From contig CAUJJP010000098.1 in assembly GCA_963205525.1 (NCBI GenBank), forward strand, positions 1-19,854: DNA of 19,854 nucleotides, in the 5' to 3' direction. Made by a program: the position numbers and the translations under genes. Source of the DNA: Pseudomonadota bacterium. Lineage in GTDB: Bacteria > Pseudomonadota > Gammaproteobacteria > Burkholderiales > Burkholderiaceae. The notes under the pieces were generated by a model. It saw only the letters and a list, made by a program, of their open reading frames with translations, ran no database searches and was not told the origin of the DNA. Every line of letters begins with the position of its first letter. Position 1 is the stretch's first letter. Shown in pieces: positions 9,911 to 17,958 of the stretch.

Positions 9911-11956
9911 TCACGCGGCGGCGCGCGGCGGCGGTGCGGCCCGGGTCTCCAAGCCCGCCGCCGGCACCCCCGCTGGCGCCGCCGCGGCCTCGGTCGCGAG
10001 CTCCACGCGGTCGCGTCCGCCCTGCTTGGCGCGGTACAGCGCGGCATCGGCGCGCGCGATCAGGGCTTCGCGGCTTTCGCCGGGCAAGGCCTGCGCCAGG
10101 CCGTTGCTGGTGCTCACGCGCAGACTGGGGTCGATCTGGGGCAGGCGCAGGCTGCGCGTGGCCTCCAGCAGCCGCTGGGCGATGGCCTGTGCCTGCGCGA
10201 GCCCGGTGTCGGGACAGGTGACGACGAACTCCTCGCCGCCGATCCGGCCCAGGCGGTCGGCGCTGCGCAGCTGGCTTTGCCAGAGCCGGGTCGCGGCCTG
10301 CAGCACGGCGTCACCCGCGGCATGGCCCCAGCGGTCGTTCACGGCCTTGAAGTGGTCCAGGTCCAGCACCAGCAGCGACAGGCGCTGGGCGGCGGCACGG
10401 CCGATCTCGTGGTCGGCCATGGCTTCGATGGCACGCCGGCTGCTCACCCCGGTGAGCGGATCCGTCATCGCCAGCGCGCGCAGCGCGCGCGACTGCCGCC
10501 ACTGCCGCCAGGCCAGGCTGCTGGCCAGCAGCAGCAGCAGACCACCGAGGGCAAGCGCCAGGTTCTGCCAGCGGCGCACGCTCTCCAGTGCCTGCAGCTG
10601 CTGGTGGCGCGCCTCGGCCTGGTCGCGCAGCTGGCGGTTTTCCAGTTCGCGCTGACGCACCTCGGACTCGTAGGCCAGCAGCCGGTTCTGCTCAACGCGC
10701 ATCTTGCGCTGCAGCTCCATCTGCAACGCCGTGTAGCGCCGGTAGTCGGCGAGCGCCTGGGCGGCGTTGCCCAGCGCCTCCTCGCTGCTCGCCTTCGCCT
10801 CGTAGAGCTGCGCCAGGTGACGCTGGTTGCCGTCCTGGCGAATCAGCGGCAAGGCCTGCCGATAGCGGTCCAGCGCCAGCCGGTGCTGGCCGCTGCCGGC
10901 CAGCGCCTGGCCGCTCAACAGCAGCAGCAGGTTGCCCTGGGTCGCATCGTCCAGCGCATCGAAGCCGGCGCGCGCCTGCTCCAGGGTGGCGAGCGCGGCC
11001 CCCGCCTGGCCGCGCGCGATCTGGCTGCGCGCCAGGCCCATGCGTGCACGGTTCAGGCCGAAGCGGTTGTCGTGCTCCTCGGCCAGCTGGGTCGCGCGCT
11101 CGAAGACGGACGCCGCCTTGGCCGGGGCGCCGCTGTCGTTGTACAGGGTGCCGAGCTGGACCAGACCGGCCACCAGCCCGTCCCAGAACCGGCGCGCCTG
11201 CATGCGCTCGATCAGCGCCAGCAGCTCGCGCTCGGCCTGCTGCCAGTCGCCGATGCGCGCATAGGCGCTGGCCATGCGCAGCAGCAGGGCGTCGAAGTCC
11301 TGCGTCAGCCCGGCGGCGCGGAACTCCGAGCGGGCACGCTGCAGGTCCTGCAGGGCCAGCGCCTGCTCACCGAGGTTGGAGCGGATGCCGCCGCGTATGG
11401 TGAGCGCCTCCGCGAGCAGCTGGCGTTCGGCCGCCAGCGGCTCGACGAGCTTGAGCACCGCGTCCAGCTCGGCCAGGGCGCGCGTGGAGTCGTTGCCCAG
11501 GGTCAGGAAGTAGGCGCGGCAGATCAGCGCCCGCGCCTGCGCCGCCGCATCGGCCAGTTCCTGCGCGCGGCGCGCCGCATCCGCGGCGTAGGCCAGGGCC
11601 TCGGCCGGCTCCTTCCAGGGCAGGTTGATGCAGGACACCGCGCGCAGCCGCACCTCGCGCAGGCGGTCGCCGGCCGGCAGCAGGGCGCGCAGCCGGGCCA
11701 GATCGGCATCCGTCTGGGCGGCGCCGGCGTCCAGCGACTGCGGGCCGGTCAGCTGCAGATAGGCGGCGTCGAAAGCCGCCTGCGCCGTCGTGCCGGCGGA
11801 CCCTGCGGACGCCGTGGACGCCGTGGACACGCCAGGCCCTGCGGACGCCACACGGGTCGAGGCCTGCGGGGCCGCCGCCGTCTCGCCCGCGAAACCGCCC
11901 AGCGCCAGTGCGGCGCTCAGCAGCAAGGTATTCGGGGTCGGACGCAGGCGGCGCAT
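9911..11956 (-). CDS. TPR-containing membrane diguanylate cyclase (GGDEF)
   Basis: The C-terminal GGDEF domain would make the second messenger cyclic di-GMP from two GTP. The 681-residue protein has a signal sequence (about 1-29, cut near TAAA), a low-complexity Ala/Ser/Thr/Gly linker, a long alpha-helical region of tetratricopeptide type repeats (about 60-400), a charged coiled coil (about 405-460), one transmembrane helix (about 463-484) and the GGDEF domain. The active-site motif is GGEEF (573-577), a functional variant. An RSAD inhibitory site lies at 564-567, five residues before it, so feedback control is likely. The TPR part should be periplasmic and could sense a ligand or protein. 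The ATG at 11956 has no clear ribosome-binding site. The gene lies 78 bases after dctP, past a hairpin, so it may be separately expressed. Confidence 0.88.
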   Translation of the reverse strand: MRRLRPTPNTLLLSAALALGGFAGETAAAPQASTRVASAGPGVSTASTASAGSAGTTAQAAFDAAYLQLTGPQSLDAGAAQTDADLARLRALLPAGDRLREVRLRAVSCINLPWKEPAEALAYAADAARRAQELADAAAQARALICRAYFLTLGNDSTRALAELDAVLKLVEPLAAERQLLAEALTIRGGIRSNLGEQALALQDLQRARSEFRAAGLTQDFDALLLRMASAYARIGDWQQAERELLALIERMQARRFWDGLVAGLVQLGTLYNDSGAPAKAASVFERATQLAEEHDNRFGLNRARMGLARSQIARGQAGAALATLEQARAGFDALDDATQGNLLLLLSGQALAGSGQHRLALDRYRQALPLIRQDGNQRHLAQLYEAKASSEEALGNAAQALADYRRYTALQMELQRKMRVEQNRLLAYESEVRQRELENRQLRDQAEARHQQLQALESVRRWQNLALALGGLLLLLASSLAWRQWRQSRALRALAMTDPLTGVSSRRAIEAMADHEIGRAAAQRLSLLVLDLDHFKAVNDRWGHAAGDAVLQAATRLWQSQLRSADRLGRIGGEEFVVTCPDTGLAQAQAIAQRLLEATRSLRLPQIDPSLRVSTSNGLAQALPGESREALIARADAALYRAKQGGRDRVELATEAAAAPAGVPAAGLETRAAPPPRAAA

Positions 11957-12003
11957 GGGACTTCAGGCTGCGCGGGCGAAGGGCTGGCGCGACCGCCGTC
12001 GCA

Positions 12004-12023
12004 GGTGCCGGCGCACCGGCACC
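12004..12023 (-). terminator. Hairpin after dctP, possible terminator
   Basis: A perfect 8-bp stem GGTGCCGG (12004-12011) pairs with CCGGCACC (12016-12023) around the tetraloop CGCA. It lies 11 bases past the dctP stop and before the GGDEF gene, both on the minus strand. No T-run follows on the minus strand, so it may be a weak or Rho-assisted terminator, or protect the 3' end of the dct message. Confidence 0.5.
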
Positions 12024-12034
12024 CGCGACCGGCT

Positions 12035-13078
12035 TCACTTGCGCGCTGCGATCGCCTTCTCGGCGGCGTCCACCAGGCCGGCGCCGATCTGGCCCTTCCA
12101 CTTGTCGAACACCGGCCGCGTGGCCTTGACGAAGGCCTCGCGCTCGGCCGGGCTGAGCTGGGTGATGGTCACGCCCAGGCCCGCGATCTCCTTGAGCAGC
12201 GGCTTGTCGGCCTCGTCCAGGCCCTTGCGCGCGATCGCCACTTCCTGCGCGCCGGCGTCGACCGCGGCCTGGCGCACGATGGCCTGGTCGGCCGGCGTCC
12301 AGCTCGCCCAGACCTCCTTGTTGACGACGAAGATCAGCGGGTCGGCGACGTAGCCCCACATCGTCACGTGCTTCTGCCCCACCGTGTGCAGCTTGGCGGC
12401 GGTGAAGATGGACATCGGGTTCTCCTGCCCGTCCACCGCCCCGCTGGCCAGCGCCGGCTGGGCGTCGGCCCAGCTCATCTGGGTCGGGTTCGCGCCCAGG
12501 GCGGTGAAGGTGTCCAGGAACAGCGGCGAGCCGACGACGCGGATCTTCATGCCCTTCATGTCCTCGGGCGAGTGGATGGGCTTCTTGCTGTTGGTGATCT
12601 CGCGGTAGCCGTTCTCGCCCCAGGCCAGCGGCACCGCGCCCGCCTTGTCGACGTCGGCAAAGATCTGCTTGCCCACCTCGCCGTGGGTGAGGGCGTCGAT
12701 CGCCTTGTAGTCGGGCATCAGGAAGGGCAGCGAGAACAGGTTGAGCTGCTTGATCTGCGGCGACCAGTTGATGGTGGAGCCGATGGCGAGGTCGATCACG
12801 CCCTGGCGGATGGCGGTGAATTCGCGCGTCTGGTCGCCCTGCACCAGCGACACGCCGGGGTAGAGCTTGATGTTGATCCGGCCCTGGCTGCGTTCCTTCA
12901 CCAGGTTGGCCCAGATCTCGCCGCCCTTGCCCCAGGGGAAGGCGGTGCCGACCACCAGGCTCATCTTGTACTCGGCCTTGTAGCCCGCAGGCAGCGCTGC
13001 CTGCGCCTGGGCACCGGCGGTGGCGGCCAGCGCCAGCGCCGAGAGCGAGAACTTCAGAATGGAACGCACTTGCATCAT
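12035..13078 (-). CDS. dctP: TRAP transporter substrate-binding protein DctP
   Basis: DctP captures a carboxylate in the periplasm and hands it to the DctQM membrane unit, driven by a sodium or proton gradient. The 347-residue protein has a Sec signal (cut after AQA, about residue 27) and family blocks GDQTREFTAIRQGVIDLAIGS, here spanning about 81-101, the conserved arginine R180 in KGMKIRVVGSP that binds substrate carboxylates, and ALGANPTQMSWADAQPAL. Two adjacent ATGs at 13078 and 13075 share the GAGGAG at 13088-13083; the second has the better spacing. The gene is last in the run, 71 bases after dctM, whereas dctP usually comes first. The substrate is not evident; the neighbouring E1 genes suggest a 2-oxo acid or acetoin-like compound (inference). 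Confidence 0.93.
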   Translation of the reverse strand: MMQVRSILKFSLSALALAATAGAQAQAALPAGYKAEYKMSLVVGTAFPWGKGGEIWANLVKERSQGRINIKLYPGVSLVQGDQTREFTAIRQGVIDLAIGSTINWSPQIKQLNLFSLPFLMPDYKAIDALTHGEVGKQIFADVDKAGAVPLAWGENGYREITNSKKPIHSPEDMKGMKIRVVGSPLFLDTFTALGANPTQMSWADAQPALASGAVDGQENPMSIFTAAKLHTVGQKHVTMWGYVADPLIFVVNKEVWASWTPADQAIVRQAAVDAGAQEVAIARKGLDEADKPLLKEIAGLGVTITQLSPAEREAFVKATRPVFDKWKGQIGAGLVDAAEKAIAARK

Positions 13079-13149
13079 CGGTCTCCTCGTCGAGAAAGGG
13101 GCGTCGTGTGGCCCCGGATCAGCAAACTCGCCAGACCATGCAGCCCGGC

Positions 13150-14448
13150 TCAATAGCCCAGTTTGCGCGGCAGCCACAGGGCCAGCTCGGGCCAGACGAT
13201 GACCGCCACCATGACCATGAACATGGCCAGCAGCAGCCAGCCTATCCAGCGCACGGTCTCCTCCATGCGCACGCCGGCAATGCGGCAGGACACCATCAGG
13301 TTGACCGCCAGCGGCGGCGTGAACTGGCCCAGCGCCACCTTCAGCGTCAGCAGCACGCCGAACCATACCGGGTCCCAGCGGTAGTGCTCGACGATGGGCA
13401 TCAGCAGCGGCACGAAGATGAGGAAGATCGAGACCCCGTCGAGGAACATGCCGACCACGATCAGCATCAGGATGAGCAGCGACAGCACGCCGTACTCGCC
13501 CAGCCCCGAGTTGACGATCGCGTGCGTCACCGGGTCGATCAGCCCCAGCGTCGACAGCGACCAGGCGAAGATGCCGGCCAGCGCGACCACGATCAGGATC
13601 ACCGCCGACAGCTCGCCCGACTCGCGCAGGATGGCGTAGAGGTCGCGCCAGCCTATCGTGCGGTGCACCGCCATGCCGACGAACAGGCCGTAGAACACCG
13701 CCACCACCGCCGCCTCGGTGGGCGTGAACCAGCCCGCGCGCATGCCGCCGAGGATGAGCACGGGGGCGAACAGGCCCCAGCTCGCCTGGCGCAGGCTGGA
13801 CCAAAACGGCGGCCGCGGCAGCGCCGCCTCCGCCGCCCCCATGCCGTGGCGGCGCGCCAGCCAGACCGTGGGCACGATGAGGGCGATGCCGGCCAGCACG
13901 CCCGGCACCATGCCGGCGGCGAACAGCGCCGGCACCGAGGCCCCCGACACCAGCACCGAGTAGACGATGAAGGCGACGCTGGGCGGGATCAGGATGTCGG
14001 TGGCGGCGGCGGCGCCGACCACGCTGGCCGAGAACGCCGCCGGGTAGCCGGCGCGCGCCATCGCCGCGATCATCACCCCGCCCACCGCCGCCGCGTTCGC
14101 GGGCCCGGAGCCCGAGATGCCGCCGAGGAACATCGCGACCACGATCGCCACCAGCGGCAGCATGCCGGGGCCGCGGCCGACGATGGCGACCGCGAAGTTC
14201 ACCAGCCGCAGCGCGACCCCCGAGCGGTCGAAGATCGACCCGACCAGCACGAACATCGGCACCGCCAGCAGCGGGTACTTGCCCAGGCCGGCGTAGAAGT
14301 TCTGCGGCACCGCGAGCAGCCCGAACCACTGGGTGTCGGCGTTCGCCAGCGCGATCGCCACCGCACCGGCGATGCCCAGCGCGGCGCCTATCGGCACCCC
14401 CAGCAGCATGAGGGCGATGAAGGCCACGAACAGCAGGGTGCCGATCAT
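13150..14448 (-). CDS. dctM: TRAP transporter large membrane subunit DctM
   Basis: DctM is the 12-helix ion-coupled translocation subunit. The 432-residue length and nearly continuous hydrophobic segments fit the family. Typical blocks include VGSIFDRSGVALRLVNF, LGGISGSGPANAAAVGGV (early loop) and GWFTPTEAAVVAVFYG, and near the end FTPPLAVNLMVSCRIAG. The start codon overlaps the dctQ stop by four bases (ATGA, 14448-14445), indicating translational coupling in one operon. It would associate with the DctQ small subunit at the inner membrane and receive substrate from DctP. Confidence 0.96.
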   Translation of the reverse strand: MIGTLLFVAFIALMLLGVPIGAALGIAGAVAIALANADTQWFGLLAVPQNFYAGLGKYPLLAVPMFVLVGSIFDRSGVALRLVNFAVAIVGRGPGMLPLVAIVVAMFLGGISGSGPANAAAVGGVMIAAMARAGYPAAFSASVVGAAAATDILIPPSVAFIVYSVLVSGASVPALFAAGMVPGVLAGIALIVPTVWLARRHGMGAAEAALPRPPFWSSLRQASWGLFAPVLILGGMRAGWFTPTEAAVVAVFYGLFVGMAVHRTIGWRDLYAILRESGELSAVILIVVALAGIFAWSLSTLGLIDPVTHAIVNSGLGEYGVLSLLILMLIVVGMFLDGVSIFLIFVPLLMPIVEHYRWDPVWFGVLLTLKVALGQFTPPLAVNLMVSCRIAGVRMEETVRWIGWLLLAMFMVMVAVIVWPELALWLPRKLGY

Positions 14449-15044
14449 CGACGTCCGCCTGGCCGGCCCTCAGCGCCCTCAGCGCCCTCGCCGCGCTCAG
14501 CGCCCTCAGCGCCCTCAGCGCCCTCAGCGCCCGCACGCCCCTCGCGGCCGCGGCGGACGAACAGGCCGAGCGCGCGCCCGGCGATCGCTACCGACAGGAT
14601 GGGCAGCCAGATCGAGTACCACCACTGCGGCACGCCGATGCCGGGCGAGGTCTCCTCCCAGCGGATGTGGTCCCAGACCATGCGCGCGCTCAGCACCGCG
14701 ATGAGGGCGAACAGCAGCGCCACCATCAGCGCGCCGAAGCGCGCCAGCGCACGCTGGCGCGGCGCCGGTCCGCGGTCGGCGAAGGCCTCGATGCGGATGT
14801 GGCGGTTGCGCGCCATCGCCGCCGAGCCCGCCACCAGCGCGAGCACGATCATCAGGAAGACCGAGATCTCCTCGGTCCAGGCGAAGGACTGGTTGGTCAG
14901 GTAGCGCACCAGCACGTTGGCGAAGGTGATGAGCGCCAGCGCGCCCATCACGAGCACGGTCAGCCAGTCCTCGATCGCCAGCGGCACGCGCACCGGCTCC
15001 TCGGGGGCATCGGGCTCGGGTGGAAGTTCGGCCGACGAGGACAT
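14445..15044 (-). CDS. dctQ: TRAP transporter small membrane subunit DctQ with Glu-Gly-Ala tail
   Basis: DctQ is the four-helix small partner of DctM. The 199-residue protein has helices at about 27-48, 62-80, 100-125 and 141-163. The core resembles DctQ, including NVLVRYL, FAWTEEISVFLM and RNRHIRIEAF. After the last helix, VRRGREGR opens a tail of repeated Glu-Gly-Ala units (about 170-192) ending RPGGRR, encoded by a 9-base tandem repeat (14470-14532). Standard DctQ stops soon after the last helix, so the tail is an addition. The start ATG at 15044 lies 13 bases after the E1 beta stop and lacks a strong ribosome-binding site. The gene belongs to the E1-TRAP run. Confidence 0.9.
   Translation of the reverse strand: MSSSAELPPEPDAPEEPVRVPLAIEDWLTVLVMGALALITFANVLVRYLTNQSFAWTEEISVFLMIVLALVAGSAAMARNRHIRIEAFADRGPAPRQRALARFGALMVALLFALIAVLSARMVWDHIRWEETSPGIGVPQWWYSIWLPILSVAIAGRALGLFVRRGREGRAGAEGAEGAEGAERGEGAEGAEGRPGGRR
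14470..14532. repeat. 9-base tandem repeat in dctQ tail
   Basis: Seven 9-base units of TCAGCGCCC (plus strand) run from 14470 to 14532; the third (14488-14496) is diverged (TCGCCGCGC). Since 9 is a multiple of three, units can be gained or lost without a frameshift. On the minus strand they encode Glu-Gly-Ala steps just before the stop and the dctM overlap. Confidence 0.9.
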
Positions 15045-15057
15045 GGGTGCTGCGGCC

Positions 15058-16038
15058 TCAATCCAGCGCCGCGCGCGCGGCGGCGACGATGTCGGCAGCG
15101 CCTATGCGCGACTGCGCTTCGAGCACCGGCGCATAGCCCACCGGGATGCGCGGCGCGCCCAGGCGCCGGACCCGGCAGCCCAGGGCCTCGGCGGCGCTGG
15201 CGGCGATCTCGGCGCCGAAGCCCGCGGCCTGCACCGCCTCGTGCACCACCAGCAGGCGGCCCGTGCGCGCGCAGGATGCGAACACCGTCTCGCGATCCCA
15301 GGGCCAGAGCGTGGCGAGGTCGATCAGCTCGACCGTGATGCCTTGCGCGGCGAGTGTCTCGCAGGCCTCGGCGCAGGCCAGCAGCTGGCGGCTCCAGCTC
15401 ACCAGGGTGAGGTCGGCACCGCTGCGCAGCACGCGCGCGCGGCCCAGGGCAGCGGTCCGCCCGAGGTCGACCTCGCCCTGCAGGCCCCACAGGGTCTTGT
15501 GCTCCAGGTAGACCACCGGGTCGCCGCAGGCCAGCGCGGCGCGCAGCAGGTCGTGGTTGTCCTGCGGCGTGGCGGGCGCCACCACGACGATGCCCGGCAG
15601 ATGGGCGAACCAGGCCTCCAGGCTCTGCGAATGCTGCGCCGCCGAGGCGTCCCAGATCCCGCTGGGCATGCGCAGCACCAGCGGCACCCGGCCCTGGCCG
15701 CCGAACATGTAGCGGTTCTTCGCCGCCTGGTTGACCAGCTCGTCCATGCCGCACAGGGCGAAGTCGACGACGCGCATCTCGACCACCGGGCGCAGCCCGG
15801 CGAGCGCCATGCCGACCCCGGCGCCGAGGATGGCGGCCTCGCTGATCGGGGTGTCTATCACCCGCTCGGCGCCGAAGCGCTCCTGCAGCCCGCGGTACTG
15901 GCCGAAGATGCCGCCGCGGCCCACGTCCTCGCCCAGCACCACCACCCGCGGGTCGGCCGCCATCTCCTGCGCCAGCGCCGCCGCGCCGGCTTCGGCGTAG
16001 TTCAGGGTCGACGTCCCTGCCGACGCGGCCGCGTTCAT
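15058..16038 (-). CDS. Thiamine-diphosphate dehydrogenase E1 component, beta subunit
   Basis: This is the beta half of an E1 that decarboxylates a 2-oxo acid or cleaves acetoin and passes the acyl group to a lipoyl E2. With the ATG at 16038 the protein has 326 residues, the usual E1 beta length. Visible are LGEDVGRGGIFG (E37 binds the thiamine aminopyrimidine), DTPISEAAILGAGVGMALAG, QHSQSLEAW with the conserved H136, and the C-terminal transketolase domain with LIDLATLWPWD and VVHEAV. Two in-frame ATGs upstream, at 16101 and 16164, come from the 63-base duplication and would add 21 or 42 residues; the one at 16164 overlaps the E1 alpha stop (ATGA). AAGG stands seven bases before 16038. No E2 or E3 gene is in the window. 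PdhB and AcoB are the alternatives. Confidence 0.9.
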   Translation of the reverse strand: MNAAASAGTSTLNYAEAGAAALAQEMAADPRVVVLGEDVGRGGIFGQYRGLQERFGAERVIDTPISEAAILGAGVGMALAGLRPVVEMRVVDFALCGMDELVNQAAKNRYMFGGQGRVPLVLRMPSGIWDASAAQHSQSLEAWFAHLPGIVVVAPATPQDNHDLLRAALACGDPVVYLEHKTLWGLQGEVDLGRTAALGRARVLRSGADLTLVSWSRQLLACAEACETLAAQGITVELIDLATLWPWDRETVFASCARTGRLLVVHEAVQAAGFGAEIAASAAEALGCRVRRLGAPRIPVGYAPVLEAQSRIGAADIVAAARAALD

Positions 16039-16161
16039 AAGATCACCTTCGCCCCCGAAGGGCTTCGGTATGAGCGCTTGGGAGCGGCCCGGCGCGCTCA
16101 TAAGATCACCTTCGCCCCCGAAGGGCTTCGGTATGAGCGCTTGGGAGCGGCCCGGCGCGCT
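16036..16161. repeat. Exact 63-base tandem duplication at the E1 alpha/E1 beta junction
   Basis: Two identical 63-base copies lie at 16036-16098 and 16099-16161. In the minus-strand frame of E1 beta each adds 21 residues and ends with an AAGG-like ribosome-binding site plus ATG. Inside each unit are CCTTCG pairing with CGAAGG (16046-16051 with 16056-16061), an overlapping CCGAAG/CTTCGG dyad (16055-16060 with 16063-16068), and ATGAGCGC pairing with GCGCTCAT (16070-16077 with 16094-16101). It looks like a dispersed intergenic repeat that was inserted and duplicated. No third full copy is in the window. Confidence 0.95.
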
Positions 16162-17177
16162 CATCGCCACACCCCCTCGCCGGTGGTTTGCACGTCGGTA
16201 TAGGCCGCGGCCGGCGCAGGCCAGGGCGCGGCCTCGGCGGCGGCGAGCGCGGCGGCGACCTCGGCGGCGGCCGCGGCGTCGATCGCATCCAGCTGCGCTG
16301 CCTGCGCACCCGGCAGGGCCAGGAAGGCGGCGCGTGCGCGCGCGATGGGGTCGGTCTGCAGCGCCTGCGCCAGCTCGGCCGGGTCGCGGTAGGCCGCCGG
16401 GTCGACCGAGACGTGGCCCTTCACGCGGTAGGTCAGGGCGTGCAGCAGACGCGGCCCGGCGCCGGCCCGCAGCTGCGCCACGAGCTCGCCGGCGGCGGCG
16501 TGCACGGCCTGCACGTCGTTGCCGTCGACCTGCAGCGACGCGATGTCCAGCGCCGCCGCGCGCGCCGCCGCGCCGTCGCCCGCGGTCATCGGGCCGCTGG
16601 CGGTGGTGGCGCTCCAGCGGTTGTCCTCGCACACGAAGAGCACCGGCAGCGCGTACACGCGGGCCCAGTTCAGCGCCTCCAGGAAGGGGCCGCGGTTGAT
16701 CGCGCCGTCGCCGAAGAAGCAGGCCGTGATCGCGTCGCGCCTTTGCAGCTTGAGCGCGTGCGCGGCGCCGACCGCGATCGGCAGCCCGGCACCGACGACG
16801 CCATTGGCGCCCAGCATGCCGACCGAGAAATCGGCGATGTGCATCGAGCCGCCCTTGCCGCCGTTGCAGCCGCTGGCCTTGCCGAACAGCTCGGCCATCA
16901 TGGGGGCCATGGCGGCGCCCTTGGCCAGGGTGTGGCCGTGGCCGCGGTGGGTGGAGGTGAGGTAGTCCTCGCGCCGCAGCCAGGCGCAGACGCCGGCCGG
17001 CACCGCCTCCTGGCCGGTGGACAGGTGCAGCGGCCCGCGCACCTTGGCGCTGCCGTCGGCGGCCTGGCCGTAGGCGCTGACGCCGCCCTGGCTCGCCGCC
17101 TCGGCGGCGTTCTCGAAGGCGCGGATGCGCGCCATCGTGCGGTACAGCGCCGCCAGACTGTCCTGTTCCTGCCTCAA
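16161..17177 (-). CDS. Thiamine-diphosphate dehydrogenase E1 component, alpha subunit
   Basis: The alpha half of the same E1 as the downstream beta subunit. The 338-residue protein has LHLSTGQEAVPAG, STHRGHGHTLAKG, GKGGSMHIAD and the thiamine-diphosphate motif GDG (156-158) with N186 thirty residues on. The late block KGHVSVDPAAYRDPAE matches the phosphorylation-loop region of AcoA or PdhA type E1 alpha. The start is TTG at 17177, with GGGAG nine bases upstream on the minus strand; the next in-frame ATG (M15) would cut into the conserved N-terminus. It follows livF by 52 bases and ends in an ATGA overlap with the first E1 beta ATG. The substrate is unsettled: acetoin, pyruvate or a branched 2-oxo acid. 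The Liv neighbours would suit branched-chain 2-oxo acids (inference). Confidence 0.9.
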   Translation of the reverse strand: MRQEQDSLAALYRTMARIRAFENAAEAASQGGVSAYGQAADGSAKVRGPLHLSTGQEAVPAGVCAWLRREDYLTSTHRGHGHTLAKGAAMAPMMAELFGKASGCNGGKGGSMHIADFSVGMLGANGVVGAGLPIAVGAAHALKLQRRDAITACFFGDGAINRGPFLEALNWARVYALPVLFVCEDNRWSATTASGPMTAGDGAAARAAALDIASLQVDGNDVQAVHAAAGELVAQLRAGAGPRLLHALTYRVKGHVSVDPAAYRDPAELAQALQTDPIARARAAFLALPGAQAAQLDAIDAAAAAEVAAALAAAEAAPWPAPAAAYTDVQTTGEGVWR

Positions 17178-17229
17178 TCCTGCTCCCGGCGCTGCCCTGG
17201 CGATGAAGCGGCGGATTGTAGGAGCCGGC

Positions 17230-17958
17230 CTAGGCTGCTTTCGGCGCGCCGCCCATGCCCAGGTAGGCCGCCTGCACGGCGGGGTCGCCCAGCAGCTGCG
17301 CCGCCGCGCCCTGGCCGGCGACGCGGCCGTTCTCCAGCAGGTAGCCGCGGTCGGCGATCGCCAGGCTGCGCCTGGCGTTCTGCTCGACCAGCAAGATGGC
17401 GACCCCGCTGCCCTTGACCCGCTGCAGGGCGCGGAAGAGCTCGGCGCACATCAGCGGCGACAGGCCGAGCGAGGGCTCGTCCAGCAGCAGCAGGCGCGGC
17501 GCGGACATCAGCGCGCGGCCGATCGCCACCATTTGCTGCTCGCCGCCGCTCATGGTGCGCGCGGTCTGCCCCAGGCGTTCGGCCAGGCGCGGGAAGAGCG
17601 CCAGCGTGCGCTCCAGGTTGTGCGCCTCGGCGGCGCGCGCGCGCCGCGGGTAGGCGCCGAGCTGCAGGTTCTCGCGCACCGTGAGCTCGCCGAAGATGCC
17701 GCGCCCCTCGGGCACGAGGGCGATCCCGGCCTCCACCCGCAGCCGCGCCGGCAGCGCCTGCAAGGCTTGCTCGCCGAGCCGGATGCGGGTGCCCGCGGGC
17801 GTGGGCAGCAGCCCGGCGACGGCCTTCAGCAGCGTCGTCTTGCCGGCCCCGTTGGCGCCCAGCATCACCACCAGCTCGCCCTCGCCGACCGTCAGCGCCA
17901 CCCGGTCCAGCGCCTGGTGCAGCCCGTAGGCCGCGGACAGGTCCTGCACCTCAAACAT
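17230..17958 (-). CDS. livF: Liv-type ABC transporter ATP-binding protein LivF
   Basis: One of two ATPases driving a branched-chain amino acid type importer at the inner membrane face. The 242-residue protein has Walker A GANGAGKTT (34-42), signature MSGGE (136-140), Walker B LLLLDEPSLGLSP (D160, E161) and the LivF form VEQNAR at the H-loop. The length is normal. Its ATG (17958) overlaps the livG end by eight bases (17951-17958). It has the regular DEP of LivF, unlike the neighbouring LivG. E1 alpha follows 52 bases downstream on the same strand with no evident terminator between. Confidence 0.96.
   Translation of the reverse strand: MFEVQDLSAAYGLHQALDRVALTVGEGELVVMLGANGAGKTTLLKAVAGLLPTPAGTRIRLGEQALQALPARLRVEAGIALVPEGRGIFGELTVRENLQLGAYPRRARAAEAHNLERTLALFPRLAERLGQTARTMSGGEQQMVAIGRALMSAPRLLLLDEPSLGLSPLMCAELFRALQRVKGSGVAILLVEQNARRSLAIADRGYLLENGRVAGQGAAAQLLGDPAVQAAYLGMGGAPKAA

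Noticed and set aside
11800..11850. Short GACGCCGTG-type repeats in the N-terminal linker of the GGDEF gene.
   Set aside because: Few imperfect units that encode an Ala/Ser/Thr-rich linker; too weak to call as a separate repeat.
13079..14536. In-frame upstream extension of dctP through the whole of dctM.
   Set aside because: The extension is an out-of-frame reading of dctM. The signal peptide and GAGGAG place the dctP start at 13078 or 13075.
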